A DNA stretch of 64,000 nucleotides from Uliginosibacterium sp. 31-16 (GCF_030730865.1 NZ_JAVALZ010000001.1:1240001-1304000), one strand, 5' to 3'. Shown: positions 53,426 through 63,445, counted from the first letter of the stretch. Program-made: numbers and translations. The notes: generated from the letters alone by a model not told the origin.

Positions 53426-55600
53426 CTACAACTCCCCCGGATCCACATCCATGTGCCAGCGCAGTTCGCGTGGCATTTTCAGGGCGTAGAGCAGCGGCAT
53501 CAGCTCGCTGAGCATGCTTTGCAAGCCGGGTCGGGTGTCGGATTCGATCACGAGCTGGGCGCGCTCCAGCCGCGCCTTGCGCACCAGCCGCATCGGCACC
53601 ACGTCGTAGAGGCGCACGGCACTTTGCAGGGTGTTCGCGGCGTCACGCGCTGTCGTCAGGAAGGCGACGGCTGTGTCCAGCTCGGGCGCTTCGGCCCGGA
53701 GTACGGCGTGAAAGCCGTAGGGTGGAAAGCCGGCCAGACGCCGGTCGGCCAGCTCGCGTTTGGCGAAGCCGGGGTAGTCGCGCCGCGCCAGATGTTCATA
53801 CAACGGATGCTCCGGGAACTCGGTCTGCACCAGCACTTCGCCGGGCAGTTCGCCACGTCCGCTGCGCCCCGCCACCTGCATCAGCTGCTGGAACAGACGC
53901 TCGGGCGCGCGGTAGTCGGCGGCATACAGGCCCGCATCCGCGCCGACGATGCCGACCAGCGTGAGCATCGGGAAGTCGTGGCCCTTGGCGAGCATCTGGG
54001 TGCCGACCAGCACGTCGATTTCGCGTGCTTCGATGCGGCTGCGTACTTCTTCCCATTGCGCCGGAGTGCGCACCGAGTCGCGGTCCACGCGTTCGATGCG
54101 CGCTGCGGGGAAGTGCTCGCGCAGGCGTTCTTCGAGGCGTTGGGTGCCGCGGCCGAAGGCGTGCAGATCCTGATTGCCGCAGCCGGGGCAGACGCGTGGC
54201 ACGGGCGCTTCCGAGCCGCAGTGATGACAGCGCAGGCTGCGGTCGGCCGCGTGGAAAACCATGTTGGCCGAGCAGTGCGGGCAGGCGCTGACCCAGTTGC
54301 ACTGCGGACAGGCGATTACCGGGGCGTAGCCGCGCCGGTTAAGGAAGACGAGGCTCTGCTCCCGGCGTTCCAGGCGCTCGCCAATGGCTTTGAGCAGGCC
54401 CGGCGAGAGGCCGTTGTCGAGCTTGGCGCGGCGGGTGTCGATGCGCCGCAGGCTGGGCGGTTTGTCGGCCACGGCAGGCACCGGCAGGTCCAGTCGCGTG
54501 TAACGTTTGGCCTCGGCATGCAGCCAGGTTTCCAGCGAGGGCGTGGCCGAGCCAAGCACGATCGGCAGTTTCTCGAAGTTCGCCCGCCATACGGCCAGAT
54601 CGCGTGCCGAGTAACGCAGGCCGTCCTGCTGCTTGAAGGAGCTGTCGTGCTCCTCGTCGATGACGATCAGGCCCGGCCGTGGCAGCGGCACGAAGACTGA
54701 CAGGCGTGTGCCGAGCACGATGTCGGCCTCGCCTTTGAGTGCCTGGATGAAGCCCAGCGAACGAGCGCCGTCGGCCATGCCGCTGTGCAGACTGACCAGA
54801 TTGGCGCCGGGGAAGCGGCTCGCCACGCGCTCCATCAACTGCGGCGTCAGGCCGATCTCCGGCACCAGCATCAGGGCCTGCTTGCCGGCCGCCAGGGTGT
54901 GGGCGATCTGGTGCAGGTACACCTCGGTCTTGCCCGAGCCGGTCACACCGAAGAGCAGGAAGGGGGCAAAGGTGCCGGCGGCGGCGTTCACCTTTTCCAC
55001 CGCGCGGGCCTGTGCTTCGTTCAGGGTGAGTGCGCCGATGGGCTCGCGCTCACCGGCACGGGCGACAACTTCCAGCCAGCCCTTGGCGCGGGCTTCGCGA
55101 ATGGCAGCCGAAGCATCTCCCTCAAGGTCAGTCAGCAACTGGCTGCGGCGGCGCGCGCCCGCCGATTGAACGGTTTCGACCGCCGCGAGCGCCCGGGTGA
55201 TCTTTCTGGCCTCGCCCAGTGCGGTGCGGCCGGCGGCCGTGGTGGCCAGCCAGGGATCGTCATCGCGCGGCAGCTTCACGGCGCGGCGGATGCCCGGCGG
55301 CAGGGCGGCAGAGATCACTTCGCCGAGCGGGTGCTGGTAATAGCGCGCGGCGAACTGGGTCAGGGCCAGCCATTGATCGGGCAGGGGTGGTACGTCGGCG
55401 AGGACTTCGAGCACCGGCTTGAGTTTGTCCACAGGCAGGGCGTCGGCGGGGTCTACCTGAATGATGACCCCGGTTTTTTCTCCGGCCCCAAAGGGCAGGC
55501 GGACACAGTGACCGACAACCGGTCGGGTTTCAGGGCCGGCAAGGTAATCGAACAGGCGAGGCCTGGGCAGCGGGAGGGCGACGCGGACAATCCGGCTCAA
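53426..55600 (-). CDS. priA: Primosomal protein N' (replication restart helicase)
   Basis: A 724-residue helicase that reloads the replisome at stalled forks. The 3'-binding N-terminal domain is followed by GVTGSGKTEVYLHQI (motif I), VIDEEHDSSFKQQDGLRYSARDLA (motif II/Ia), the zinc-binding set CPQCNWVSACPHCSAN and CHHCGSEAPVPRVCPGCG, and GTQMLAKGHDFP, VAGRSGRGELPG. It begins with TTG at 55600; the SRIVRVALPLPRPRLFDYLAG opening fits the family. Upstream lies a pair of DnaA boxes (see findings). Confidence 0.95.
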   Translation of the reverse strand: MSRIVRVALPLPRPRLFDYLAGPETRPVVGHCVRLPFGAGEKTGVIIQVDPADALPVDKLKPVLEVLADVPPLPDQWLALTQFAARYYQHPLGEVISAALPPGIRRAVKLPRDDDPWLATTAAGRTALGEARKITRALAAVETVQSAGARRRSQLLTDLEGDASAAIREARAKGWLEVVARAGEREPIGALTLNEAQARAVEKVNAAAGTFAPFLLFGVTGSGKTEVYLHQIAHTLAAGKQALMLVPEIGLTPQLMERVASRFPGANLVSLHSGMADGARSLGFIQALKGEADIVLGTRLSVFVPLPRPGLIVIDEEHDSSFKQQDGLRYSARDLAVWRANFEKLPIVLGSATPSLETWLHAEAKRYTRLDLPVPAVADKPPSLRRIDTRRAKLDNGLSPGLLKAIGERLERREQSLVFLNRRGYAPVIACPQCNWVSACPHCSANMVFHAADRSLRCHHCGSEAPVPRVCPGCGNQDLHAFGRGTQRLEERLREHFPAARIERVDRDSVRTPAQWEEVRSRIEAREIDVLVGTQMLAKGHDFPMLTLVGIVGADAGLYAADYRAPERLFQQLMQVAGRSGRGELPGEVLVQTEFPEHPLYEHLARRDYPGFAKRELADRRLAGFPPYGFHAVLRAEAPELDTAVAFLTTARDAANTLQSAVRLYDVVPMRLVRKARLERAQLVIESDTRPGLQSMLSELMPLLYALKMPRELRWHMDVDPGEL

Positions 55601-55714
55601 AAAAGGTTCTCTTTATGTTTGTTGAAGTTCTTTTTATTCAGGTGCTTGGCGTGCAAAGCTGAAGTGTTTCAGGCAGTTTGATCTGCAACATGTTGCTGTA
55701 GCGCTACGTTCCTC

Positions 55715-55739
55715 TTTATCCACAGCTCCTGTGGATAAA
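55715..55739. promoter_or_regulatory. Head-to-head DnaA boxes
   Basis: TTTATCCACAG (55715-55725) and CTGTGGATAAA (55729-55739) form a perfect 11-base inverted repeat with CTC between. Both halves hold the strongest DnaA box TTATCCACA. Confidence 0.75.
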
Positions 55740-55908
55740 AGTGTGAGTAGTGCGGCCGTGCAGCTTGCCGGTACGGGGCTTGCGCAAGTCTGCAAATTCG
55801 TGCTATTGGCGAATCTCTCTTTAAAAACCCTTTAAAAACATTGGCTTGCGAGCGGTCAAAAAAGCCGTACGGATGTTGCGCTGCACACAGGCGCTGTGAT
55901 GGTGTTCT

Positions 55909-55917
55909 TGTGCATAA
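55909..55917 (-). promoter_or_regulatory. Third DnaA box
   Basis: The minus strand reads TTATGCACA, which fits the DnaA consensus TTATNCACA, 170 bases from the palindrome. Confidence 0.5.
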
Positions 55918-56032
55918 GTCAAGCCCTTGCCATGCCGCGCGGGCTGGGGCTGTGGGCCCGAGGTGCCCCGCCGAGGGGCTTGCAGCCTCACTCTGCATGT
56001 CATGCCCCTGCAACACACCCGTCACAGGCCGG

Positions 56033-57106
56033 TCACACGCCTGCGTGGCCTCGCAAGGCCCGGCTGTGGCTGTGCACGGTGTCGACCAGTACCCGCACAT
56101 TGTCGTGCGGGGCGTGCTGTGAAATACCGTGGCCGAGGTTGAAAACGTGGCCAGGCCTTGTTCCCATGGCATCGAGGATGCGTTTTGCTTCGGCCGCGAC
56201 GCCTTCGGGTGAACCCATCAGTGCGCCCGGATCGAGGTTGCCTTGCAGAGATACCTTGCTGCCCACAAGGGCATGCGCCTGAGCAATATCAACAGTCCAG
56301 TCCAGACCCAGTGCATCGCAGCCGGTGTCGGCCATGTCGGTGAGCCATTGCCCACCGCCCTTGGTGAACAGGACGACCGGCACGCGTTCGCCGGCGTGTT
56401 CGCGCTTGAGCCCGGCGACAATGCGGCGCATGTATTCGAGCGAGAACTCGCGGTAGGCTGCGCCGCTGAGGATGCCACCCCAGGTGTCGAACACCATCAC
56501 GGCCTGCGCACCGTGCTCGATCTGCTGGTTGAGGTATTCGGTGACGGTGCGGGCGTTCACCTCGAGGATGTGGTGCAGCAATTCCGGGCGCGAGTACATC
56601 AGGGCCTTGATATGGCGGAAGTCATCCGAACCACCGCCCTCGATCATGTAACAGGCCAGCGTGAAGGGGCTGCCGGAGAAACCGATCAGGGGCACGCGAT
56701 TGTTCAGCGCCTTGCGGATTTCGCTGACCGCGTTGAACACGTAGCCGAGCTTGGCCATGTCCGGCACTTCCAGCGCACGGATCGCGGCCTCCGAGCGCAA
56801 GGGCGAGGCAAAGCGCGGGCCTTCTCCCTCGGCGAAGGACAGGCCCAGGCCCATTGCATCCGGCACGGTGAGGATGTCGGAGAACAGGATCGCCGCATCC
56901 AGCGGAAAGCGCGCCAGTGGCTGCAGGGTCACTTCGGTGGCGAAGGCCGCGTTGCGGCACAGATCCATGAAACTGCCCGCCGTCGCGCGCGTGGCGCGGT
57001 ACTCCGGCAGATAGCGGCCGGCCTGGCGCATCAGCCAGATCGGCGTGTATTCAGTAGGCTGGCGCATGAGCGCACGCAGGAAAGTGTCGTTCGTGGGGCG
57101 GGTCAT
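56033..57106 (-). CDS. hemE: Uroporphyrinogen decarboxylase
   Basis: Removes four carboxyls from uroporphyrinogen III to give coproporphyrinogen III in haem synthesis. 357 residues: [20 protein letters not shown] with the substrate Arg residues, [19 protein letters not shown] with the catalytic Asp, [19 protein letters not shown], and [12 protein letters not shown]. It sits upstream of priA, an order known in betaproteobacteria, but the 432-base gap argues for separate transcription. Confidence 0.97.
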   Translation of the reverse strand: MTRPTNDTFLRALMRQPTEYTPIWLMRQAGRYLPEYRATRATAGSFMDLCRNAAFATEVTLQPLARFPLDAAILFSDILTVPDAMGLGLSFAEGEGPRFASPLRSEAAIRALEVPDMAKLGYVFNAVSEIRKALNNRVPLIGFSGSPFTLACYMIEGGGSDDFRHIKALMYSRPELLHHILEVNARTVTEYLNQQIEHGAQAVMVFDTWGGILSGAAYREFSLEYMRRIVAGLKREHAGERVPVVLFTKGGGQWLTDMADTGCDALGLDWTVDIAQAHALVGSKVSLQGNLDPGALMGSPEGVAAEAKRILDAMGTRPGHVFNLGHGISQHAPHDNVRVLVDTVHSHSRALRGHAGV

Positions 57107-57419
57107 GTTTTTGGCGTTCTCGGGTGGAGTGAGAATTGTACGGTGAAGAAAGGGCTGAGTACCGGGTTCCAGGTGCTGAGTGAGCTTTGCGTCGGCTGCG
57201 TCGATGCTGGATTTTGCAGGGGCGGGGATTGATCACTCCCGCATGCATGCTTGAAAAGCCGCGCCTGTATTGCCTTTCCGGCATGCATGCCTGAAGACCG
57301 GGGCCCTGCGCGGCTCTGCGAGCATGTCGGTCTGTATGACCCATTCAGCACTCAATCCGCCGCCGCAGGCGGGCGGTGGTGCGCTACCATCCTCCCTTTC
57401 CCGTTTCAGCTCCGATACC
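57107..57419. other. Gap between hemE and ubiB with a REP-like repeat
   Basis: No gene seen in 313 bases. It carries the REP-like copy at 57240, and the hemE and ubiB promoter regions are divergent at its ends. Confidence 0.5.
57240..57330. repeat. REP-like repeat with two GCATGCATGC units
   Basis: GCATGCATGC recurs at 57241 and 57281, followed by CTTGAAAAGCCGC and CTGAAGACC respectively, and GCGCGGCTCTGCGAGCATG ends the block. Confidence 0.65.
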
Positions 57420-58943
57420 GTGCGCCTGTTCCGTCTCGCCAAGATCATTTCCGTCGGTTTGCGCTTTGGTCTGGACCAGATGGTCCTTGACCATGCCTCC
57501 AACACGCGCGCCGGTGAATGGGCCCAGCGCCTGCTGCCGACGCGGAGTTTTGCCGAGCCGCGCGCGGTGCGCCTGCGCCTGGCACTGGAGTCGCTGGGGC
57601 CGATCTTCGTGAAGTTCGGCCAGCTGCTGTCCACACGGCGCGATCTGCTGCCGCTGGACATCGCCGACGAGCTGGCCAAGCTGCAGGATCAGGTGCCGCC
57701 CTTTCCTTCGGCGCAGGTTTTCGAGGTGCTGGAGGCTGAGTACGGCAAGCCGGCGAGCGAGATCTTCCGCAACATAGCGGCCGAGCCGGTGGCCTCGGCC
57801 TCGGTGGCGCAGGTGCATTTTGCCGAGCTGCCGGATGGCACCGAAGTTGCCGTGAAGGTATTGAGACCCGGCATCGAGCCGGTGATTGCCCACGACCTTG
57901 CGCTGATGGACAGCGCGGCCTTGCTCATCGAGAAACTGTGGCGCGACGGCAAGCGCCTCAAGCCGCGCGAGCTGGTCGCCGAGTACGCGCGTCACCTCGA
58001 CGACGAGCTGGACATGATGCGCGAGGCCGCCAACTGCTCGCAGCTGCGACGCAATTTTGCCGATTCGCCGCTGCTGATCGTGCCTGCCGTGCATTGGGAT
58101 TTCTGTACGCGCAAGGTCATGGTGATGCAGCGCATGCACGGCACGCCGATCTCGCAAATCGATGCTCTGCGCGCGCAGGGTGTAGACCTGAAACAGCTTT
58201 CGCACGCCGGGGTGGAAATCTTCTTCACCCAGGTCTTTCGTGACGGCTATTTCCACGCCGACATGCATCCCGGCAACATTCTGGTCACCCCGCAGGGGCA
58301 GTATGTGGCGCTGGATTTCGGCATCATGGCCAGCCTGACGGATCGTGACAAATCCTATCTGGCGCAGAATTTCCTGGCTTTCTTCCAGCGCGATTACGAG
58401 CGTGTGGCGCAGGCGCACATCGACGCAGGCTGGGTGCCGGCACATGTGCGTGTGGATGAGTTTGAAACCGCGATTCGCGCCGTATGCGAGCCAATCTTTG
58501 ACCGCCCGCTGAAAGACATCTCCTTCGGCAAGACCCTGTTGCGTCTGTTCCAGACCGCACGCCGTTTCGAGATGGAAGTGCAGCCGCAGCTCGCCATGCT
58601 GCAGAAGACGCTCCTCAACATCGAAGGGCTGGGTCGCCAGCTCGATCCGGAACTGGACCTGTGGCAGACCGCCAAACCTTTCCTCGAAAAGTGGATGAGC
58701 GAGCAGATCGGCTGGCGCGCTTTCGTGCGGCATCTGAAGAGCGAGGCCCCCAACTGGGCGGCGACCCTGCCGCAGTTGCCCCGCCTGCTGCACCGCGCGC
58801 TCAACACCGACGCGCAGGAACGTGAGGCGGCACGTCACACTGAACTGCTGGCCAATCTGCGCCGGCAGAATCGCCTGCTGACGATCCTGTGCCTGGCTGC
58901 CTGTGTGCTGGCTGTCAGTGCCCTGTTGCATGTAATGAATTGA
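57420..58943 (+). CDS. ubiB: Ubiquinone biosynthesis kinase-like protein UbiB
   Basis: A 507-residue atypical kinase/ATPase (ABC1/COQ8 family) of the inner membrane needed for ubiquinone synthesis. The KxGQ segment is [16 protein letters not shown], the A-rich loop [14 protein letters not shown], the nucleotide lysine in VAVKVLRPG, then [22 protein letters not shown] and [13 protein letters not shown] hydrophobic tail ([20 protein letters not shown]) anchors it. Start at GTG 57420 (VRLFRLAKI) fits the family N-terminus; the ATG at 57270 would add 50 foreign residues. Confidence 0.93.
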   Translation: MRLFRLAKIISVGLRFGLDQMVLDHASNTRAGEWAQRLLPTRSFAEPRAVRLRLALESLGPIFVKFGQLLSTRRDLLPLDIADELAKLQDQVPPFPSAQVFEVLEAEYGKPASEIFRNIAAEPVASASVAQVHFAELPDGTEVAVKVLRPGIEPVIAHDLALMDSAALLIEKLWRDGKRLKPRELVAEYARHLDDELDMMREAANCSQLRRNFADSPLLIVPAVHWDFCTRKVMVMQRMHGTPISQIDALRAQGVDLKQLSHAGVEIFFTQVFRDGYFHADMHPGNILVTPQGQYVALDFGIMASLTDRDKSYLAQNFLAFFQRDYERVAQAHIDAGWVPAHVRVDEFETAIRAVCEPIFDRPLKDISFGKTLLRLFQTARRFEMEVQPQLAMLQKTLLNIEGLGRQLDPELDLWQTAKPFLEKWMSEQIGWRAFVRHLKSEAPNWAATLPQLPRLLHRALNTDAQEREAARHTELLANLRRQNRLLTILCLAACVLAVSALLHVMN

Positions 58944-59024
58944 GTCCACCGGGGCAGGCCACGGATAGGGCCTGATGATTGATTGCTAGATTCAGGCGGT
59001 AACTCCTCCGTGATCGGCGCTGTC

Positions 59025-59819
59025 ATGATCAGAAAAACCATCCTGTTTTTGCAGGCTTTTTTTGCGCTCGTCGTGGCAGGCCTGGTGCAGGCGCAAGCCG
59101 ACCCGCCAGTGATCATTACCTATTCGACCAACCCGACTTATCCACCCTATCACTGGGCCGTGGGCGATGCGGCCTTCGATGGCGCCAGCATTGAACTGCT
59201 GGAAATGGTCCGGCCAGCCAATGTCCGTTTCCAGCCTCTGGTTTATCCCTGGAAGCGGGTACTTGGTATGGCTGCCCTGGGGCAGATCGACATGCTGGTG
59301 AGCCTGCGCATCACGCCGGAGCGCCAACAGTTCCTGAGGTTCACCGAACATCGCTCCTTTCCCAATCCGATTGCGGTGTTCGTCCGCAGCGACAAGGCTT
59401 TCGTGTTTACCTCATGGGATACCCTGCAGGGCCGGACAGGGGGCTACAGCGCGGGCGATACCTTTGGCGCCGGTTTCGATGATTACTGGCGGCAGAGCCT
59501 GAAGATGGATGAGGCTCCGACCATGGAGAACAATTTTGCCAAACTGGCTTTGGGGCGCATTGATTACTTCGTCACCAGTTACTACCTCGGCCAGGCCTAT
59601 CTTCAAAGTCATTCCGACAAAGCCGGGATCATTGCGCTGACGCCAATGATTTCGACGCAGGATATTCATTTTGCCTTCAGCAAGAAATTTCCCCATCAGA
59701 GCGTGATCAACGAAATCGACAAGCGTCTGGCCGAGTTGAACCGGCGCGGTGTTCCTGAGGCCTTGTTGAAAAAGCATCTGGAGCGGTTTTCGCGAAATCC
59801 GGTGATCTACGCGCCCTAG
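59025..59819 (+). CDS. Periplasmic solute-binding protein (SBP_bac_3-like)
   Basis: A 264-residue exported binding protein: signal peptide to about residue 25 (FFALVVAGLVQAQA), then ITYSTNPTYPPYHWAVGD and SIELLEMVRPANVRF, the amino-acid type two-lobed fold. MLVSLRITPERQQFLRFTE and GRIDYFVTSYYLGQAYL are family features. No ABC permease is linked; orphan members may be signalling domains. The start at 59025 heads the signal peptide. Confidence 0.85.
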   Translation: MIRKTILFLQAFFALVVAGLVQAQADPPVIITYSTNPTYPPYHWAVGDAAFDGASIELLEMVRPANVRFQPLVYPWKRVLGMAALGQIDMLVSLRITPERQQFLRFTEHRSFPNPIAVFVRSDKAFVFTSWDTLQGRTGGYSAGDTFGAGFDDYWRQSLKMDEAPTMENNFAKLALGRIDYFVTSYYLGQAYLQSHSDKAGIIALTPMISTQDIHFAFSKKFPHQSVINEIDKRLAELNRRGVPEALLKKHLERFSRNPVIYAP

Positions 59820-59887
59820 TACCATGCGTGCAGCAGGGGCGCTTGCGCTGCTATGATCCGGGCATCCACTTCCCGGGAGCCTTGATC

Positions 59888-60856
59888 ATGTTCAGCCGCC
59901 TGTGTCGTCTGCTTGTCTGTGTTGCCAGCAGTGTTCTGCCCCTTGCCGCACTGGCTCAGGCCTGGCCAAGCCAGACTGTGAAGATCGTGGTGCCCACCCC
60001 GGCAGGCAGCTCGGTGGACATCGCGGCGCGCGTGATCGGCGAGAGACTCACCCCCATGCTTGGCCAGCCGGTGATTGTCGAGAACCGGCCGGGGGCGGGT
60101 GGCACCATCGGCAGTGATGTCGTGGCTAAGGCGCGCGATGGCCACACCCTGTTGATGGGCTACAACGGCCCGCTCACCGTAGCGCCCGCCCTGTACCCGA
60201 AGCTGCCGTATGACCCCGCGAAGGATTTCGTGCCGGTGATCCTGGTCGTGACCCAGCCCAATGTGCTGGCTGTGCGCAGCGAGCTGAAGGTGAACAACAT
60301 CAAGGAGCTGGTGGCACTGGCCAAGAGCAAGCCAGGCAAGCTGGATTATGCTTCGGTCGGCAATGGCTCCCTGTCGCATCTGTCGATGGAGATGCTCAAG
60401 ATGACCACCGGCAGCTTCATCGTGCACATCCCCTTCAATGGTGGCCCGCCTGCTGCGCAGGCGCTCAACAGTGGCGAAGTGCATATGGCCTTTGCGGCCT
60501 TGTCGAATGTGCAACCCCTGCTGAAGGCGGGCAAGGTGAAACTGATTGCCGTGTCCAACGGGCGTCGCTCGGTGGCCGCGCCGGATGTGCCGACAGTGGC
60601 CGAACAGGGCTTTCCCGGCTTTGATGCGACGACCTGGAATGGTCTGCTGATGCCTGCGGGAACGCCGAAAGACGTGGTTAACAAGATCAACAAGGCGGTC
60701 GCCCAGATCCTTGCCCAGCCCGAGGTGCAGGCACGCTTGCTGGCAGCCGGGGCGGAGAGTGCCGGCAGCACGCCGGAGCAGTTTGGCGCGCTGATGAAAT
60801 CCGAGCTGGCGGCCTGGCCGGCGGTGGTGAAGCGTTCCGGCGCCAAGCTGGATTAA
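59888..60856 (+). CDS. tctC: Tripartite tricarboxylate transporter substrate-binding protein
   Basis: A 322-residue Bug-family periplasmic receptor: signal peptide LVCVASSVLPLAALAQA, then WPSQTVKIVVPTPAGSSVDIAARVI, PVIVENRPGAGGTIGSDVVAKA and DYASVGNGSLSHLSMEMLK with the ligand-pocket loops, and PDVPTVAEQGFPGFDATTWNGLLMPAGTP. It supplies the substrate to TctA/TctB; citrate-like carboxylates are usual, but the ligand cannot be read. Followed by an extra gene within the operon. Confidence 0.92.
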   Translation: MFSRLCRLLVCVASSVLPLAALAQAWPSQTVKIVVPTPAGSSVDIAARVIGERLTPMLGQPVIVENRPGAGGTIGSDVVAKARDGHTLLMGYNGPLTVAPALYPKLPYDPAKDFVPVILVVTQPNVLAVRSELKVNNIKELVALAKSKPGKLDYASVGNGSLSHLSMEMLKMTTGSFIVHIPFNGGPPAAQALNSGEVHMAFAALSNVQPLLKAGKVKLIAVSNGRRSVAAPDVPTVAEQGFPGFDATTWNGLLMPAGTPKDVVNKINKAVAQILAQPEVQARLLAAGAESAGSTPEQFGALMKSELAAWPAVVKRSGAKLD

Positions 60857-60862
60857 GTGTCG

Positions 60863-61339
60863 ATGCTTGAGTGGCTGGGCGAACTGCGCGGGGCTGACAT
60901 CGCCTGGCTGGTGCCGGTGCTGTTCGTCGCGCCCTTGCTGGTCGGGTTATGGTTTCGCAAGCCACGCAGCTTCCGCGCCAAACCCCAGATCAATGCCTGG
61001 CTGACGGAGCAAGGGCTGAGCACTGCAGGTTTCTACAACTACTACCATGGACAGCCTTTCACGCAGGGCGAGGATGCGGCGGTGGCCATCGGTGTGGCGC
61101 AGCGTGCCGATGGTTCGCGCTGCGGTTTCGTGGTGGAAGTCAGTCCGCACGTGCCACCCCTCAGCCATATTCTGCAAGCCGAAACCGGCAAGGCGCGCGA
61201 CAAGCTGTTTCGCCTGTCGGTGTCCTGCGCGCAGGATCTGCTGACGGTAGCGAGCGACTGGGATCAGGCCCGCAGCGCGATCGCGCGTGAGGCCGGGCTG
61301 GTGGCTAAATGGAGGACACGTGGCTCGGATCTCGTCTGA
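60863..61339 (+). CDS. One-span protein embedded in the tct operon
   Basis: A 158-residue protein. A single N-terminal span (DIAWLVPVLFVAPLLVGLWF, about residues 12-31) is followed by a 125-residue cytosolic or periplasmic part (KPQINAWLTEQGLSTAGFYNYYHG, then FVVEVSPHVPPLSHILQAE) that I cannot assign. It begins seven bases after tctC (GTG 60857 is an alternative) and overlaps tctB by 20 bases, so it is part of the operon. Tct operons seldom carry an extra gene here. Confidence 0.75.
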   Translation: MLEWLGELRGADIAWLVPVLFVAPLLVGLWFRKPRSFRAKPQINAWLTEQGLSTAGFYNYYHGQPFTQGEDAAVAIGVAQRADGSRCGFVVEVSPHVPPLSHILQAETGKARDKLFRLSVSCAQDLLTVASDWDQARSAIAREAGLVAKWRTRGSDLV

Positions 61340-61769
61340 CCGGTTTGCTGGTCTGCTGTTTATTCTCTTTGGTGGCGGCTTCGTCTTCGGCGCGGGTGCG
61401 TATGACATGGGCACCGCTGCGCAGATGGGGCCGGGCTATTTCCCACGCCTGCTTGGCGGTCTGCTGGTGCTGTTGGGCATTGCGATTTTCGCCTCCGTGA
61501 AGACGAGCGCGGGACGGCCTTCTGCCGGCAGCCTGCCGTGGCGGGCAATCCTGGCGGTGCTGTGCGGGGTGGCCGCTTTTGGCCTGTTGCTCAAACCGCT
61601 GGGCCTGTTTCTGGCCGCGCTGCTGCTGGTGGGTCTGAGCAGTCTGGCGCAGCAGCGGCCGCGCTGGGGCGAGGTGTTGCTGAGCGCACTGGTGCTGGCT
61701 GGCGCCGCCAGCGTGGTCTTCGTGTGGGGGCTGAAACTGCCCTTGCCGCTGTGGCCGGCCTTCGGGTGA
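61320..61769 (+). CDS. tctB: Tripartite tricarboxylate transporter small membrane subunit
   Basis: A 149-residue four-span protein: RFAGLLFILFGGGFVFGAGAYDMGTAAQMGPGYFPRLLGGLLVLLG is the TctB signature, then RAILAVLCGVAAFGLLLKPLG and the final VLAGAASVVFVWGLKLPLPLWP. Starts with GTG at 61320 with GGAGG seven bases before; the upstream in-frame ATG at 61287 has none. It lies just before tctA. Confidence 0.92.
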   Translation: MARISSDRFAGLLFILFGGGFVFGAGAYDMGTAAQMGPGYFPRLLGGLLVLLGIAIFASVKTSAGRPSAGSLPWRAILAVLCGVAAFGLLLKPLGLFLAALLLVGLSSLAQQRPRWGEVLLSALVLAGAASVVFVWGLKLPLPLWPAFG

Positions 61770-61775
61770 ATCAGC

Positions 61776-63281
61776 ATGGATCTGCTGGCCAATCTCGCGC
61801 TTGGTTTTGACACCGCCCTGTCCTTGCAGAACTTGCTGTACTGCTTCATGGGCGTGCTGCTTGGTACGGCAGTCGGTGTGTTGCCGGGCCTTGGCCCGCT
61901 GTCCACCATCGCGATGCTGTTGCCGATGACCTATGCGCTGCCGCCGGTGGCCGCGCTGATCATGCTCGCCGGGATCTATTACGGTGCGCAGTACGGCGGC
62001 TCGATCACGGCCATTCTGGTCAATCTGCCGGGCGAGTCGTCGTCGGTGGTGACCTGCCTGGATGGTTACCAGATGGCGCGCAAAGGGCGCGCCGGCGCGG
62101 CGCTGGCGATTGCGGCGCTGGGCTCGTTTTTCGCCGGCACGGTAGCCACCTTGATCGTGGCGGCGTTTGCCACGCCCCTGACAGAACTCGCCAGCAGTTT
62201 TGCCTCGGTCGAGTATGTGGCGTTGATGGTGCTGGGGCTGGTCGGAGCGGTCGTGCTTGCGCATGGCTCGCTGCTCAAGGCGCTGGCGATGATCGTGCTG
62301 GGTCTGTTGCTTGGCACGGTGGGAGCCGATGTGAATTCGGGCACGGCACGCTTTGCCTTCGATGTGCCGGAGCTGATGGATGGCTTCAATTTCGTGGTGG
62401 TGGCGATGGGCCTGTTCGCCTTCGCCGAGATCATCCGCAACCTCGAATCGGTGGAAGCCGGCCAGACCGTGCTGCAGAAAGTCGGTAGCCTGTGGCCGAC
62501 GCGGGCCGAGTTGCGCGCGGCCTGGCCCGCGGCCTTGCGTGGCACCTTCCTGGGGTCGTTGCTGGGGGTGTTGCCGGGCGGTGGAGCGGTGATGTCTTCG
62601 TTTGCTTCGTACTCGCTGGAAAAGAAACTGGCGCCTCACCCTGAGGAATTCGGCAAGGGCGCTGTCGCCGGTGTAGCCGGGCCGGAATCGGCCAATAACG
62701 CCGGTGCACAGACTTCCTTCATTCCGCTGTTGACGCTGGGTATTCCCCCCAATCCGGTGATGGCGCTGATGATCGGCGCGATGACCATCCACAGCATTCA
62801 GCCCGGCCCGCAGGTGATGACCAGCAACCCGGATCTGTTCTGGGGGCTGGTTGCCTCGATGTGGATTGGCAACGGCATGTTGCTGGTGCTCAACCTGCCG
62901 CTGATCGGCGTGTGGATTCGCATGCTGTCCTTGCCTTACCGCCTGCTTTATCCGGCGATCCTGCTGTGCTGTGCGATCGGCGTTTACGGCATGCAGAACA
63001 ATCCGGTCGATGTGCTGCTGATCCTGCCTTTCGCTGTGCTCGGCTACCTGTTTCACCGGCTGGGCTGCGAGCCCGCGCCGCTGCTGCTGGGCTTCATCCT
63101 CGGCCCGCTGCTGGAGGAGAATCTGCGCCGGGCGTTGCGTCTATCGCGTGGTGACCCGACGGTGTTCCTGACCCGGCCGGTTTCACTCGTGCTCCTGCTG
63201 CTCGCAGCCGGACTGCTGCTGGCCGTGTTGCTGCCGAAAGTGCAGCGCGGGCGTGAACAGGTGTTCGTGGAAGAGGATTAG
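61776..63281 (+). CDS. tctA: Tripartite tricarboxylate transporter large membrane subunit
   Basis: A 501-residue protein of about 12 spans. [66 protein letters not shown] and [19 protein letters not shown] with [38 protein letters not shown] are the defining TctA motifs. Six bases after tctB. With TctC and TctB it forms a proton- or sodium-driven carboxylate uptake system. Confidence 0.95.
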   Translation: MDLLANLALGFDTALSLQNLLYCFMGVLLGTAVGVLPGLGPLSTIAMLLPMTYALPPVAALIMLAGIYYGAQYGGSITAILVNLPGESSSVVTCLDGYQMARKGRAGAALAIAALGSFFAGTVATLIVAAFATPLTELASSFASVEYVALMVLGLVGAVVLAHGSLLKALAMIVLGLLLGTVGADVNSGTARFAFDVPELMDGFNFVVVAMGLFAFAEIIRNLESVEAGQTVLQKVGSLWPTRAELRAAWPAALRGTFLGSLLGVLPGGGAVMSSFASYSLEKKLAPHPEEFGKGAVAGVAGPESANNAGAQTSFIPLLTLGIPPNPVMALMIGAMTIHSIQPGPQVMTSNPDLFWGLVASMWIGNGMLLVLNLPLIGVWIRMLSLPYRLLYPAILLCCAIGVYGMQNNPVDVLLILPFAVLGYLFHRLGCEPAPLLLGFILGPLLEENLRRALRLSRGDPTVFLTRPVSLVLLLLAAGLLLAVLLPKVQRGREQVFVEED

Positions 63282-63288
63282 CCTGTCT

Positions 63289-63370
63289 GGAGAGCCGCAT
63301 GTGGCGGTCTTCTTCGGGCATGCATCTTGCAGAGCAAGGCGGGACGCGGGTCTGCAGGAAGGTGCATCAG
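63289..63370. repeat. REP-like repeat copy
   Basis: GGAGAGCCGCATGTGGCGG followed by TCTTCTTCGGGCATGC; the GCCGCATGTGGCGG core is shared with the copy at 40301. Confidence 0.65.
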
Positions 63371-63445
63371 GCTGCGCCTGCGCCGGTATAATCGGCACGA
63401 AATTTCTTGTGGGCCACAGAGCCTGTTTTCCGGGGTTTTCCGTCA

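Larger units (their letters stand above)
55601..56032. other. Long gap between hemE and priA with DnaA boxes
   Basis: These 432 bases hold no supported gene. They contain two head-to-head TTATCCACA boxes, a third TTATGCACA box on the minus strand, and direct repeats CTTTAAAAAC. They also hold the priA promoter. Confidence 0.7.

Noticed and set aside
55715-55739. Terminator of hemE formed by the 11-base palindrome
   Set aside because: It lies about 300 bases beyond the hemE stop, lacks a T tract on the minus strand, and both arms match DnaA boxes exactly.
61305-63056. 583-codon minus-strand frame opposite tctB/tctA
   Set aside because: Low-complexity Gln/His/Arg composition and perfect overlap with conserved tctA show that it is an antisense shadow.
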